A stretch of DNA of 64,000 bases. Source: Gammaproteobacteria bacterium. Lineage in GTDB: Bacteria > Pseudomonadota > Gammaproteobacteria > Steroidobacterales > Steroidobacteraceae. The DNA lies in contig JANYJY010000031.1 of assembly GCA_025358295.1 (NCBI GenBank), positions 1-64,000 on the forward strand, given 5' to 3'. Below are positions 30,076 through 38,812 of this stretch, piece after piece. Below the pieces are notes generated by a model. That model was given only the letters and a program-made list of their open reading frames with translations. It was not told where the DNA came from and ran no database searches. Each line of letters begins with the position of its first letter. Position 1 is the stretch's first letter. The translations under genes were made by a program, and so were the position numbers.

Positions 30076-31812
30076 ATGATTTCTCGATACATCCTAGGCG
30101 TTGCCGCGCTGTGCCTGGCCTTACCTGCGCGGACCGCCGATTACACGCCTATCGTGGCGACCATGAAGGATAAAACCGTCACCTTGGACGGGCACAGTCT
30201 GACGATAGATCAAATCGTCATGGTGGCGCGCCACGGGGCCAAGGTTGAGCTGAGCGGCGATGCACGGCGGCACGAGGCCGAGAGCTATGGGTTGCTGCTC
30301 GAAGCCGCTGCCGAGGGCATCCCCGTGTACTGGTTCAATCGGGGAGCCGGCGATCAGCGCGAGACGGTGATGTTCGAAGGCGATCCGATGACGCCGACGA
30401 ATCATGCGCTGATCGAAAAGACGCAAGCGGAGCGATTTCGATCCGGTGCGCTCTGGGGCACAGGTCCTGAGGTTCCTAGCGAGGAAGTTGTACGCGCCAT
30501 GATGGTGGTGCGCGCGAATGACATGGTTTACAACGCGCCGAGTCCGCAGCTGGCGCAAATGCTGTTGGACTTGCTCAACCGGCGAATAACTCCCGTGGTG
30601 CAATCGCGCGGCACTTTGGGCGAAGGCGACCTCGCGCAATTGGGCAATGTCGGTGCGACGATGGTGGGTTCGGGTGAGGCCTATTTTCAAGGTGTTCGCA
30701 TGAAGGCCGATCAGGCTCTGAAGAGGGCGGGCTTAACCGCCATCCAACCTTTTGCCGCCGACGACAATGCGCTCACCAGCAGCAATGCCTATGCCACGGG
30801 GCAGGCGGCGCTTCTGGTTCACGACGCGCGAGCGGCGCTGGAATGGGCCGATCTGATCTACGCCATGGACTTGAACGGCATGAACAGCAGCATCACTCCC
30901 CTGAGCCTGGTCGTGCAGCGAGACCGTCCGGAGAAGTGGTTGAACTGGCATGCCGGCCGCGTGCTCGGCATGATCAAGGGCAGCTATCTATTCGGTAACG
31001 ATGCCAGGCGCATCATTCAGGATCCCGAGAGCTTGCGTGCCTCCTCGATCCGCCAGGCATCGGCCTGGGAGGAGTGGGGAGCGCTCAAGGATGCGGTAAG
31101 TTTTCAAGCCAACTCGTCGGATCACAATCCCGCCGTGAACGTGGGATTGAGTCCGCAGGATTCCTGGGAACTCGCGAGCCCTCAGTTGATGCGTTTCTTC
31201 GTCAAAGGCGGCCCGCATAGCCACGGGCAACATGGTTATATCGTGTCCAATGCCAATTGGGATCCTTACCCTCTGGCCAATAAAATAGAGAACTTCGTCA
31301 TCGCGCTCGCCAATATGGACATCGCCGTGATGCTGCGTATCGAGCGATTCCGCAATCCATTCTTTACCGGCGTCAGCGCCGATGAAGTTCTGCCGGAGGC
31401 GAGCAGATCCTTTACCGACTACGCGCCAGTGGATCTGCAGCAAGAAATTCAGAGCTTGATGAATCCGGTCGCACCGTTCGGCAGCGCCATCGTGGGGACC
31501 GTCGAGGATCTGCAAGCGCAAACCCGCATCAAGGTGCAACGAGCACGGCAGGCGGTGGCTGCGACGGTCGACCTGCTCAGCTTCGATCTGATCGAAGGCA
31601 GCCTGTGGATGGATGTGCGCAAAGCTCAGGATACGACTCGAAATTTCGGTCTTGCGCCGACGGCGGCATGGATTGCGTTTCGCAGGCGTGTGCCGTTACG
31701 GCAGGATTTCAGCGCGCCGGATGCGCAATCTATATCGATGGTGGCCGCAGAATTCCTCAAGAACGTGCCGGCGTCGACCTTTTACGAAGGCGAGCCGCCG
31801 CCGGGCAGCTAG
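30076..31812 (+). CDS. Exported histidine/phenylalanine ammonia-lyase-fold protein lacking the MIO triad
   Basis: 578 residues from the ATG at 30076 (AAGGTG upstream). A signal peptide (MISRYILGVAALCLALPARTA) sends it out of the cytoplasm. The aromatic-amino-acid-lyase fold is recognisable: VYWFNRGAGDQRE aligns with the YG-x-N-T-G-F-G loop, and GTLGEGDLAQLGNVGATM aligns with the G-x-x-A-S-G-D-L-A-P-L active-site segment. Later come DHNPAV and NFVIALANMDIAVMLRIERF. The Ala-Ser-Gly that cyclises into MIO is Gly182-Glu183-Gly184 here, so the standard electrophile cannot form. Whether it is a lyase at all is open. Family homologues are normally cytoplasmic, about 510 residues. Confidence 0.8.
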   Translation: MISRYILGVAALCLALPARTADYTPIVATMKDKTVTLDGHSLTIDQIVMVARHGAKVELSGDARRHEAESYGLLLEAAAEGIPVYWFNRGAGDQRETVMFEGDPMTPTNHALIEKTQAERFRSGALWGTGPEVPSEEVVRAMMVVRANDMVYNAPSPQLAQMLLDLLNRRITPVVQSRGTLGEGDLAQLGNVGATMVGSGEAYFQGVRMKADQALKRAGLTAIQPFAADDNALTSSNAYATGQAALLVHDARAALEWADLIYAMDLNGMNSSITPLSLVVQRDRPEKWLNWHAGRVLGMIKGSYLFGNDARRIIQDPESLRASSIRQASAWEEWGALKDAVSFQANSSDHNPAVNVGLSPQDSWELASPQLMRFFVKGGPHSHGQHGYIVSNANWDPYPLANKIENFVIALANMDIAVMLRIERFRNPFFTGVSADEVLPEASRSFTDYAPVDLQQEIQSLMNPVAPFGSAIVGTVEDLQAQTRIKVQRARQAVAATVDLLSFDLIEGSLWMDVRKAQDTTRNFGLAPTAAWIAFRRRVPLRQDFSAPDAQSISMVAAEFLKNVPASTFYEGEPPPGS

Positions 31813-31834
31813 CATTGCGACCAGCGCGGCATGG

Positions 31835-33580
31835 CTAGGGCGCCGCGGCCGAGCCCGCCGGTGCGCGCGAATCGTTGGCCCCGTAGAGGATTCCCGGGCG
31901 CGGAAATCCCAAGGCTTTTGCCCGGGCGGCGTCCGCAGGAGCGATGCCAATCACTTCGGCCGCGTTGCCGGCTCCCCAGGGTTCCAGAGGCTCGAGGCGA
32001 TAGCCCATTTGAGTCAGCGCCTTGGCCGTGTCGGCCGAGAACGCAAACGGCTCACCGGCCAGGGTGTCCGGCAGCCATTGATGATGAAATCGCGGCGCAT
32101 CGACGGCCTCTTGCAAGGTCATCCCATGATCGAGGACATTGACCATGATTTCCAGGACGGTGGTAATGATGCGCGACCCTCCCGGGGTGCCGACCACCAA
32201 CAATGGTTTGCCGTCCTTGAGCACAAGGGTGGGCGTCATGGAACTCAATGGCCGCTTGCCCGGGGCAATGGCATTCGCCTTGCCTTGCACCAAGCCAAAC
32301 ATATTCGCAGTGCCTGGCTTCGCCGTGAAGTCATCCATTTCGTCATTCAGGAAAAAGCCGGTGTCGCCGGCAATGACCTTGGCGCCGAAGTCATCGTTGA
32401 TGGTGTAGGTAACCGATGCGAGGTTGCCCCAGCGATCGACGATGGAGTAGTGCGTGGTCGTGGCGTGTTCGTCGGCGGTCGAAACAGGTGCAAGCGTGGA
32501 CGGACTCGCCCGGTGCGGCAGAATGAGCGCGCGAATCTCTCGGGTATGGGGCTGCGACAGCAGCCGCGCGATCGGATTCTCGACGAACTCAGGGTCGCCT
32601 AGATAGGTATTGCGATCCTGATAGGCGTGCCGCATTGCCTCCGTCATCAGATGCAACGAAGCACTGGAATGATAGCCCAGCGCATCGAGAGGATAGGCTT
32701 CCAACACTTGCAGCATTTCACACAGCGTGACGCCCCCCGAACTGGGCGGAGGCGACGACACAACGGTATAGCCGCGATAGCCGCAGGAAATCGGCGCGGA
32801 TTCGGTGACCGAGTAGTCGGTGAAATCCCGCTTGGTGAACAGGCCGCCGTTGGCCTGCGACGCAGCGACCACGGCGTCGGCAATCGAACCCTGGTAGAAG
32901 GCCTGGGTGCCGCCGTCGCTGACGGCCCGCAGAGTAGCCGCGAGATTTTTCTGCACCAGTCGCTGGCCGGGTTTGAAGGGCACCCCCTGATGAAGGAATA
33001 TCGCTGCCACATTCGGCCGGCCGCGGAATGCCGCGGCTCCCGCATCGAGCACATCGACGTCGCCGCGGGTCAAAATGAATCCGTTCTCGGCAAGGCGGAT
33101 CGACGGCGCGATGAGCGCCGCCAGGGGCTGGGTGCCGTATTCTCGGCGCGCGGTCTCAAGGCCAAGGACGGTTCCCGGCACGCCCGCCGCAAGATAGCCG
33201 TTGATGCTCCTATCGGTGACAGGATTGCCATGCGCGTCCAGAAACATGTCGGCGCGAGCGGCCCGCGGCGCCTTTTCGCGAAAGTTGATGAAGGTATTTT
33301 TGCCGTCGGCCTGGTGCAGCACCATGAAGCCGCCGCCGCCGATATTCCCGCAGCAGGGATGCGTCACGGCGAGGGCAAAGCCGACCGCCACCGCGGCGTC
33401 CACGGCATTGCCGCCGCGCCGCAGAATGTCGGCGCCCACGTCGGAGGCCAGGTGCTGGGCAGTCACTACCATGCCGTCGGCCGATTCCAAGGCGGGCGGG
33501 GCCGCGGCTTCGGCGGCGCCGGGCGCCAGCAGCGCCGCGGCCAAGGCAATCGACGAGAACGATACGGTACGAGTGGGCAC
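31835..33580 (-). CDS. ggt: Gamma-glutamyltranspeptidase
   Basis: 581 residues starting with GTG at 33580 and a signal peptide (SSIALAAALLAPGAAEAAA). The enzyme is periplasmic, cleaves itself before a Thr, and breaks glutathione and other gamma-glutamyl bonds. The nucleophile sits in TTHYSIVD, and GNIGGGGFMVLH, PGTVLGLETA, PPPSSGGV, MTPTLVLKDGKP and TPGGSRI are the family segments. Its start is 31 bases from the divergent cydA start. It ends 22 bases from the convergent lyase-fold gene. Confidence 0.95.
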   Translation of the reverse strand: MPTRTVSFSSIALAAALLAPGAAEAAAPPALESADGMVVTAQHLASDVGADILRRGGNAVDAAVAVGFALAVTHPCCGNIGGGGFMVLHQADGKNTFINFREKAPRAARADMFLDAHGNPVTDRSINGYLAAGVPGTVLGLETARREYGTQPLAALIAPSIRLAENGFILTRGDVDVLDAGAAAFRGRPNVAAIFLHQGVPFKPGQRLVQKNLAATLRAVSDGGTQAFYQGSIADAVVAASQANGGLFTKRDFTDYSVTESAPISCGYRGYTVVSSPPPSSGGVTLCEMLQVLEAYPLDALGYHSSASLHLMTEAMRHAYQDRNTYLGDPEFVENPIARLLSQPHTREIRALILPHRASPSTLAPVSTADEHATTTHYSIVDRWGNLASVTYTINDDFGAKVIAGDTGFFLNDEMDDFTAKPGTANMFGLVQGKANAIAPGKRPLSSMTPTLVLKDGKPLLVVGTPGGSRIITTVLEIMVNVLDHGMTLQEAVDAPRFHHQWLPDTLAGEPFAFSADTAKALTQMGYRLEPLEPWGAGNAAEVIGIAPADAARAKALGFPRPGILYGANDSRAPAGSAAAP

Positions 33581-33611
33581 TACGAGTCCGCCTTAGGAGT
33601 AAAGTAGTAGC

Positions 33612-35018
33612 ATGACCGGAACCGAGACGGCACTCAATCTGGCCCGAGCGCAATTCGCGTTCACGGTGTCCTTCCACTTTATTTTCCCGGCATTCTCGAT
33701 CGGCTTGGCAAGCTACCTGGCCGTGTTGGAAGGCCTGTGGCTCAAGACGGGCAAGCCGGTCTACGAAAACCTGTTTCGCTATTGGATCAAGATCTTCTCC
33801 ATCGTCTTCGGCATGGGCGTGGTTTCCGGCATCGTCATGTCCTACCAATTTGGCACCAACTGGGCGGTGTTTTCGGACAAGACGGGTGCGATTGTGGGTC
33901 CGCTGATGGCGTACGAGGTGCTCTCCGCGTTTTTTCTCGAGGCGGGATTTCTCGGCGTGATGCTGTTCGGCGTCACCAAAGTGGGCCCGAAGCTGCATTT
34001 TTTTGCGACCTGCATGGTGGCGTTCGGCACACTCATATCGGCGACGTGGATCTTGGCTGCGAACAGTTGGATGCAGACGCCGGCCGGCTTTACGCTGAAC
34101 GAGGTCGGCCAGTTCGTGCCGAAGGGTTCATGGATTCCCATTATTTTCAATCCGAGCTTCCCGTATCGCTTCGTGCACACGGTGATAGCCGCCTTCCTCA
34201 CGACCTCCCTGGTGGTGGGCGCGGTTGGCGCCTGGCACTTGCTGCGTGATGGGCAGAATGCGGGCGCGCGCACCATGTTTTCCATGGCGATGTGGATGGC
34301 CGCCATCGTCGCTCCGATTCAAATTCTCGCCGGTGATACGCAGGGATTGAATACCCAGGAATATCAACCGGCCAAGGTCATGGCCATGGAAGGGCATTTC
34401 GATTCTTATGCTGCGGGCGCACCCTTGGTGCTAATCGGCATTCCCGATGAGGAAAATCGCCGCATGTCCCACAGCTTGGAGATTCCAAAACTCTCCTCGC
34501 TGATTCTCGCGCATGATCTGAATGCGCCGCTTGCGGGATTGGATACGATTCCGCGCAAGGATTGGCCGCCCGTGGCCATTATTTTCTGGTCGTTTCGCGT
34601 AATGGTCGCATTGGGTGTTGCGATCCTGGGGTTGGGTCTGTTCAGCGTGCTGGCACGGGCTCGAGGCAAATTGTATGAATGGCCCCTGCTGCACCGCCTG
34701 GCGGTATTGATGGGCCCGGCGGGATTCATCGCGGTTATCGCCGGATGGGTGACCACGGAAGTCGGCCGGCAACCTTTTACCGTTTACCACGCGCTGCGAA
34801 CCGCCGAGTCGGTGTCGCCGATTGCCAGTCCCGGCGTGACGGGATCCTTGATTGCTTTCGTCGTCGTGTATTTCGCAACCTTTGTCTCCGGAGGCATCTA
34901 CATCGTCAAGTTGATGGCCAAACCGCCGAGCACCCACGAGAGCCTGCCCGAGCCGGCGTCCCCGCGCACGGCCGGCATTACGCCCGCCGCAGCAATCAAG
35001 TCGGGCGGGGGTGCCTGA
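33612..35018 (+). CDS. cydA: Cytochrome bd-type quinol oxidase subunit I (CIO-like, short Q-loop)
   Basis: 468 residues with about nine helices. Heme ligands can be seen as His in FTVSFHFIFPAFS near the start and His in FPYRFVHTVIAA. The quinol loop carries GDTQGLNTQEYQPAK, and GRQPFTVYHALRTAES is the conserved C-terminal block. The protein is about 50 residues shorter than E. coli CydA, the cyanide-insensitive type with a short Q-loop. Its stop overlaps the cydB start (TGATG). AGGAG lies twelve bases before the ATG, a long spacing. Confidence 0.95.
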   Translation: MTGTETALNLARAQFAFTVSFHFIFPAFSIGLASYLAVLEGLWLKTGKPVYENLFRYWIKIFSIVFGMGVVSGIVMSYQFGTNWAVFSDKTGAIVGPLMAYEVLSAFFLEAGFLGVMLFGVTKVGPKLHFFATCMVAFGTLISATWILAANSWMQTPAGFTLNEVGQFVPKGSWIPIIFNPSFPYRFVHTVIAAFLTTSLVVGAVGAWHLLRDGQNAGARTMFSMAMWMAAIVAPIQILAGDTQGLNTQEYQPAKVMAMEGHFDSYAAGAPLVLIGIPDEENRRMSHSLEIPKLSSLILAHDLNAPLAGLDTIPRKDWPPVAIIFWSFRVMVALGVAILGLGLFSVLARARGKLYEWPLLHRLAVLMGPAGFIAVIAGWVTTEVGRQPFTVYHALRTAESVSPIASPGVTGSLIAFVVVYFATFVSGGIYIVKLMAKPPSTHESLPEPASPRTAGITPAAAIKSGGGA

Positions 35019-36019
35019 TGCAGTCGGAATTGACCGTGATTTGGGCCGGCATCATCGTGTTCGCCGTGGCGATGTATGTGGTGATGGATGGCTTCGATTT
35101 GGGAATCGGCATTTTATTTACCCGCTTCCGCGTGGGTACCGAACGAAACACGGCGATGAACGCCATCGCTCCGGTCTGGGACGGCAATGAAACCTGGTTG
35201 GTGCTCGGTGGCGGTGGCTTGATGGCAGCGTTCCCCTTGGCGTACGCCATCATTCTCCCCGCCTTGTACGCGCCGATGATCGCCATGTTGCTGGGGCTGG
35301 TGTTTCGCGGCGTTGCATTCGAATTCCGCTGGCGCGACCCGAATCATCGCGCTCGCTGGGACGCGGGATTTTGCATCGGTTCCATCGTCGCGACATTTGC
35401 GCAGGGCATTACACTCGGCGCGCTGTTGCAGGGGATCAAGATCAGCGGTCGCGCCTACGCGGGCGGCTATTGGGATTGGATTACGCCGTTCAGCTTGCTT
35501 ACCGGCGTGAGTCTCGTGGCGGGGTACGCATTGCTCGGTGCCTGCTGGCTGATATGGAAGACGTCGGGTCAGGTACAGGAAGAGGCGCGCCGCTTCGCCA
35601 AAACCCTCACTTCCGCCTTGCTCGCGGCGATTGCCGCCGTGAGCGTCTATACGCCGTTTCTCAACGTCAAATACTATGACACCTGGTTCACTTGGCCCGG
35701 TGTGTGCGCGTTGGGGGTGATGCCCGTCGTGGTCGCCGGCATCGGTCTGCTGCTGTATCGGCGAATCGGCAAGGGTCGCGATTTCGCGCCGTTTGCACTG
35801 ACCTTGGGATTGTTCGGCTTGTCCCTCCTCGGGCTCGCCATTTCAATGTGGCCCGACCTTATTCCGAGCCGATTGTCGATATGGAATGCTGCCGCGCCGA
35901 GGAGCAGTCAACTATTCATGCTGGTGGGCGCCTGCGCTCTCATGCCGCTTATTCTCGGGTATACCGCGTGGTCTTATTGGGTGTTTCGCGGCAAGGTGTC
36001 CGAAACGGGATATCACTGA
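35018..36019 (+). CDS. cydB: Cytochrome bd-type quinol oxidase subunit II
   Basis: 333 residues from the ATG at 35018, which overlaps the cydA stop; longer in-frame starts lie inside cydA. The family blocks are visible as VVMDGFDLGIGIL, APVWDGNETWLVLGGGGLMAAFPLAYA, and later YRRIGKGRDFAPF and YTAWSYWVFRGKV. It pairs with CydA in the inner membrane to make the terminal oxidase that reduces oxygen with quinol electrons. The next small gene begins two bases after its stop. Confidence 0.95.
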   Translation: MQSELTVIWAGIIVFAVAMYVVMDGFDLGIGILFTRFRVGTERNTAMNAIAPVWDGNETWLVLGGGGLMAAFPLAYAIILPALYAPMIAMLLGLVFRGVAFEFRWRDPNHRARWDAGFCIGSIVATFAQGITLGALLQGIKISGRAYAGGYWDWITPFSLLTGVSLVAGYALLGACWLIWKTSGQVQEEARRFAKTLTSALLAAIAAVSVYTPFLNVKYYDTWFTWPGVCALGVMPVVVAGIGLLLYRRIGKGRDFAPFALTLGLFGLSLLGLAISMWPDLIPSRLSIWNAAAPRSSQLFMLVGACALMPLILGYTAWSYWVFRGKVSETGYH

Positions 36020-36021
36020 AC

Positions 36022-36171
36022 ATGCCCGCGTTGCGCGCTGCGGGTCCGCCCAGCGGTGTGCCGCCCAGCCCTCTCTACAAGCGGCTACTGTGGATGATCG
36101 CCATCTGGTCGCTGAGCGTGCTGGCGCTTGCCTTGTTGGCGGCGCTGATCCGGCTGGCGATCAGACACTGA
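36022..36171 (+). CDS. DUF2474-type small subunit of the bd oxidase
   Basis: A 49-residue protein, too short for most gene calls. It has a cytoplasmic Pro-rich N terminus, YKRLLWMIAIW, then one membrane helix (SLSVLALALLAALIRLAIR). The KR-L-x-W-M-x-x-I-W-S-x-S-V core matches DUF2474, a small protein found directly downstream of cydAB of the CIO type and analogous in position to CydX. It starts two bases after cydB, completing a cydAB-small subunit operon, and its last 11 bases overlap the convergent amidase gene. Confidence 0.85.
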   Translation: MPALRAAGPPSGVPPSPLYKRLLWMIAIWSLSVLALALLAALIRLAIRH

Positions 36172-37711
36172 CGGGTGCAGGCAAAGTCCCGAGCGCGCGC
36201 TCCAGGTTCAAGCCGAGCGACAGCAGTGCACGATCGCCGCCCGCGGGCGCATCGAACTCCAGCGCCACCGGCAGTCCGGCTCGAGTGAGGCCGGCCGGCA
36301 GCACCAATCCAGGCAGGCCCGCGGTACTGCCGGGTGCGATATTGCGCGCCACGGCGATATCGAAGCGTAGGGCGCGACCGCGAACCTCTACCGTGGTTTC
36401 CTCGCCGATGCGCGGGGCGGGGACCATGGTGGCCGGGAATACCATGGCAGCCACCTGCCATCGGGAGAAGTATTCCTGGTAAAGGCGGCGCAATGCCGGC
36501 AAGTGTTGGTCGCGCGCTGCCGCGTACGCAGCCTCCGAAACGAAATTCGCCCCGCCTGGCAGCACATCGCTGCGAAACGCCTTTTGAATATCCGGGCTCG
36601 CTTGTGCAACCAGGGCTTGGAAATCGACGCCGGCGCCGTACTCCTTCAAGTACGCGGGCAGCGCCACTCGAACATCGTGGTTCTGGACTGCGTCGGTGGT
36701 TAAATTAATCAGCGCAGCCAGCCCCGGCAAGTGCGTATCGATGATCTGCACGCCCGCGTCCTTGAGTCGCATCAGAGCGAGTTCAGTCAGACGCTCGACT
36801 TCCGGATCGAGGTCGGTAAACCAATAATCGCGAACGACGCCGAGCCGCACGCCTTTGAGCGATGCGGCATCGAGCTTTTTTCCATCCTGGCCGGCGACCG
36901 AATCGAACAGTGCGATATCGGCGACGCTGCGTGCAACGGGACCGACTTGATCGAAGAGCGGCGAGATGGGCACACAGCCGCGCGTCGAGTAGCGCCCGGT
37001 GGTGGGGCGAAATCCGGTGATGCCGCAAAGCGCCGCAGGCACGCGGATGGATCCTTCGGTGTCCTCGGCGATGCCGAGCGGCGCAAGGCGAGCGGCAATG
37101 GCCGCGGCGGTTCCACCACTGCTCCCGCCCGGTATGCGCGTGGCGTCGTAGGGATTGTGCACGGCGCCGTACGCAAGATTGTTGCTGGTCCAACCATAGG
37201 ACAACTCATGCAAATTGGTCTTGCCGAGCACCAGCGCTCCCGCCGCGCGCAATGCGGCAACCACCGGCGCGTCCTCTTTGGGACGGAAATGACGCAGCGC
37301 CGGCGTGCCGCCGGTGGTGGGGTAGTCGCGGGTATTGACGCTGTCCTTCACGGGAATGGGAAGGCCGAACAAGGGCCCCGGCTTGGCGCCCGCGAGACGC
37401 TCACGGTCACGGGCTCGAGCGTCTTCCAGCACGTGCTCCGGCTCCAGGGTGATGAAGGCATTGAGAGAGTGCGTGGCTCGGCACCTGGTGAGCAGGGCTT
37501 CGGCGTAACGCTCCGCCGTCAGCGACCCCTGCGACATATGAGTCACCGCTTCGGCCGCGCTCAGATTGCAAAGCGCGGCGGTGTCGGTACCGGCCGCGGA
37601 AATCGGGGATTTACCGGAGCCGGAGCTTGAAGCTCCGGCCGCCGACATGGCCGCGGTCGCCGTCGTGGCCAGCACGAAGGCGCGCCGCGAGATATCAGCG
37701 GGCCCGGACAC
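36161..37711 (-). CDS. Amidase signature family enzyme with Tat-type signal
   Basis: 516 residues from a GTG at 37711; an ATG at 37759 would overlap the previous gene further. A Tat-like signal is present: SRRAFVLATTATAAMSAAG. The amidase Ser-cis-Ser-Lys triad is visible as Lys in PIPVKDSVNT, and the two serines in GGSSGGTAAAIAARLAPLG and EGSIRVPAALCG. The enzyme would hydrolyse an amide in the periplasm; the substrate is unknown. It overlaps the end of the amidinotransferase-family gene by 17 bases, implying coupled translation. No ribosome binding site stands out at either start. Confidence 0.85.
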   Translation of the reverse strand: MSGPADISRRAFVLATTATAAMSAAGASSSGSGKSPISAAGTDTAALCNLSAAEAVTHMSQGSLTAERYAEALLTRCRATHSLNAFITLEPEHVLEDARARDRERLAGAKPGPLFGLPIPVKDSVNTRDYPTTGGTPALRHFRPKEDAPVVAALRAAGALVLGKTNLHELSYGWTSNNLAYGAVHNPYDATRIPGGSSGGTAAAIAARLAPLGIAEDTEGSIRVPAALCGITGFRPTTGRYSTRGCVPISPLFDQVGPVARSVADIALFDSVAGQDGKKLDAASLKGVRLGVVRDYWFTDLDPEVERLTELALMRLKDAGVQIIDTHLPGLAALINLTTDAVQNHDVRVALPAYLKEYGAGVDFQALVAQASPDIQKAFRSDVLPGGANFVSEAAYAAARDQHLPALRRLYQEYFSRWQVAAMVFPATMVPAPRIGEETTVEVRGRALRFDIAVARNIAPGSTAGLPGLVLPAGLTRAGLPVALEFDAPAGGDRALLSLGLNLERALGTLPAPVSV

Positions 37712-38606
37712 GATCACGTCGCAGCGCTTGACACATGCAATGCACGGCGCCGCCGCCATTGCCGATCATGGACACATCTGGATCGTAAACAGTGAGACCT
37801 TCGGCGCGGCAGGCGGCGACGAGATTCTTGCTGGAGGCAGGCACCAATACGCGCCCATCGCCCAGCGCTACGACATTGCTACCCATTTGCATGGTGTCGC
37901 TGTAGGGGATGGGTATGGCGCGAATGCCTTTTGCCCGCAGCCAATCGACCAATTCGGGCTCGACCGCTTCGACGCATACCACAGCCAGTCCTTCGGCGAT
38001 CATGCCCATCTGCACATCCAGATGCAGGAAGTGTGAATCGAAGGCATAGGTATGAAGCTCCCAACCCTCAGCCTCGAACCAGTTCTGCAGCTGCCGCACG
38101 GCCGGTTCGATCGAGCGTTCGCCCGAATAGCCGCAAACGGCCACGCCGGGCTGCAGCACCATGAAGTCGCCGCCCTCGATGTTGCCTGCCGTAATGAGAT
38201 CGTAAATCGGGATGCCGGCGTCGCTGTAGAACTGCAGGCACGCCGCGTATTCGCCGCGCCGATATGGCTTTTGCAGCTGCATGATCACGGCGCCCCAGGG
38301 AGTCATGACGCTGCTGTCGCGCGCGAAGATTTGGTACGGCAGGGTCGCTTCTGCGGTAAGAAAGTGGACTGCGACGTTCGCTTGCCGGTAGGCGTCCAGC
38401 ATCTCGTTGTACTGCTGCCGCGCGATCGCGAAATCGAACTTAAGTCCGACGCGCTCGGCGCGCTGGCAGACTGCATTGCCGGGCTGCCAGGCGAAATGAT
38501 CGATGGGTCCGATCAGGACGTCGCGCAAGGTGCCGTATTCGCTGTCGATGCCCCAGGTGTCCAGCGGACGTGTGCCGCCGCCCTCGATTCTCGTGCGCAA
38601 TTGCAT
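37695..38606 (-). CDS. Amidinotransferase/arginine deiminase (DDAH-like) family protein
   Basis: 303 residues if the ATG at 38606 is used; ATG codons at 38651 and 38654 are alternatives, and the frame stays open to 38789. The pentein fold is supported by WGIDSEYGTLRDVLIGP, IFARDSSVMTPWGAVIMQL, GNIEGGDFMVLQPGV, HFLHLDVQMGMIAEG (catalytic His) and the Cys in GGGAVHCMCQALRR near the C terminus. The family includes arginine deiminases, amidinotransferases and dimethylarginine hydrolases. It is coupled to a Tat-exported amidase, so both may handle an arginine-derived amide, which is inference. Confidence 0.85.
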   Translation of the reverse strand: MQLRTRIEGGGTRPLDTWGIDSEYGTLRDVLIGPIDHFAWQPGNAVCQRAERVGLKFDFAIARQQYNEMLDAYRQANVAVHFLTAEATLPYQIFARDSSVMTPWGAVIMQLQKPYRRGEYAACLQFYSDAGIPIYDLITAGNIEGGDFMVLQPGVAVCGYSGERSIEPAVRQLQNWFEAEGWELHTYAFDSHFLHLDVQMGMIAEGLAVVCVEAVEPELVDWLRAKGIRAIPIPYSDTMQMGSNVVALGDGRVLVPASSKNLVAACRAEGLTVYDPDVSMIGNGGGAVHCMCQALRRDRVRAR

Positions 38607-38650
38607 GGTGAGATTCCGCCTCGTGTCTTGCTTAGCCGGCTCGCGCGACA

Positions 38651-38812
38651 TCATACCAATCTCAGGCTCTGGGCGTGCCGCATCAGGTAATCGTGGATTT
38701 TCCGCAGAATCGACGCCGCGGGGTTGTCGCGGCTTGCACCTGGGCGGGATGGGTGATGGGCTCGCCAGTCCAGTGCGTGCCGAGTACATCGCCCATGCCG
38801 GTTGCCTGTCAT
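38651..38812 (-). CDS. Possible 53-residue ORF overlapping the GMC oxidoreductase stop
   Basis: ATG at 38812 overlaps the stop of the GMC gene (ATGA) and opens 53 codons (MTGNRHGRCTRHALDW...) ending SILRKIHDYLMRHAQSLRLV. The last 25 residues look like a genuine amphipathic helix, but the first half is Arg/His-rich and resembles no protein. The region may be a decayed remnant of a small subunit or simply spacer, as a second frame (MGDVLGTHWTGEPITHPAQ) looks more protein-like over the first half, which hints at an old frameshift. Low confidence. Confidence 0.3.
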   Translation of the reverse strand: MTGNRHGRCTRHALDWRAHHPSRPGASRDNPAASILRKIHDYLMRHAQSLRLV

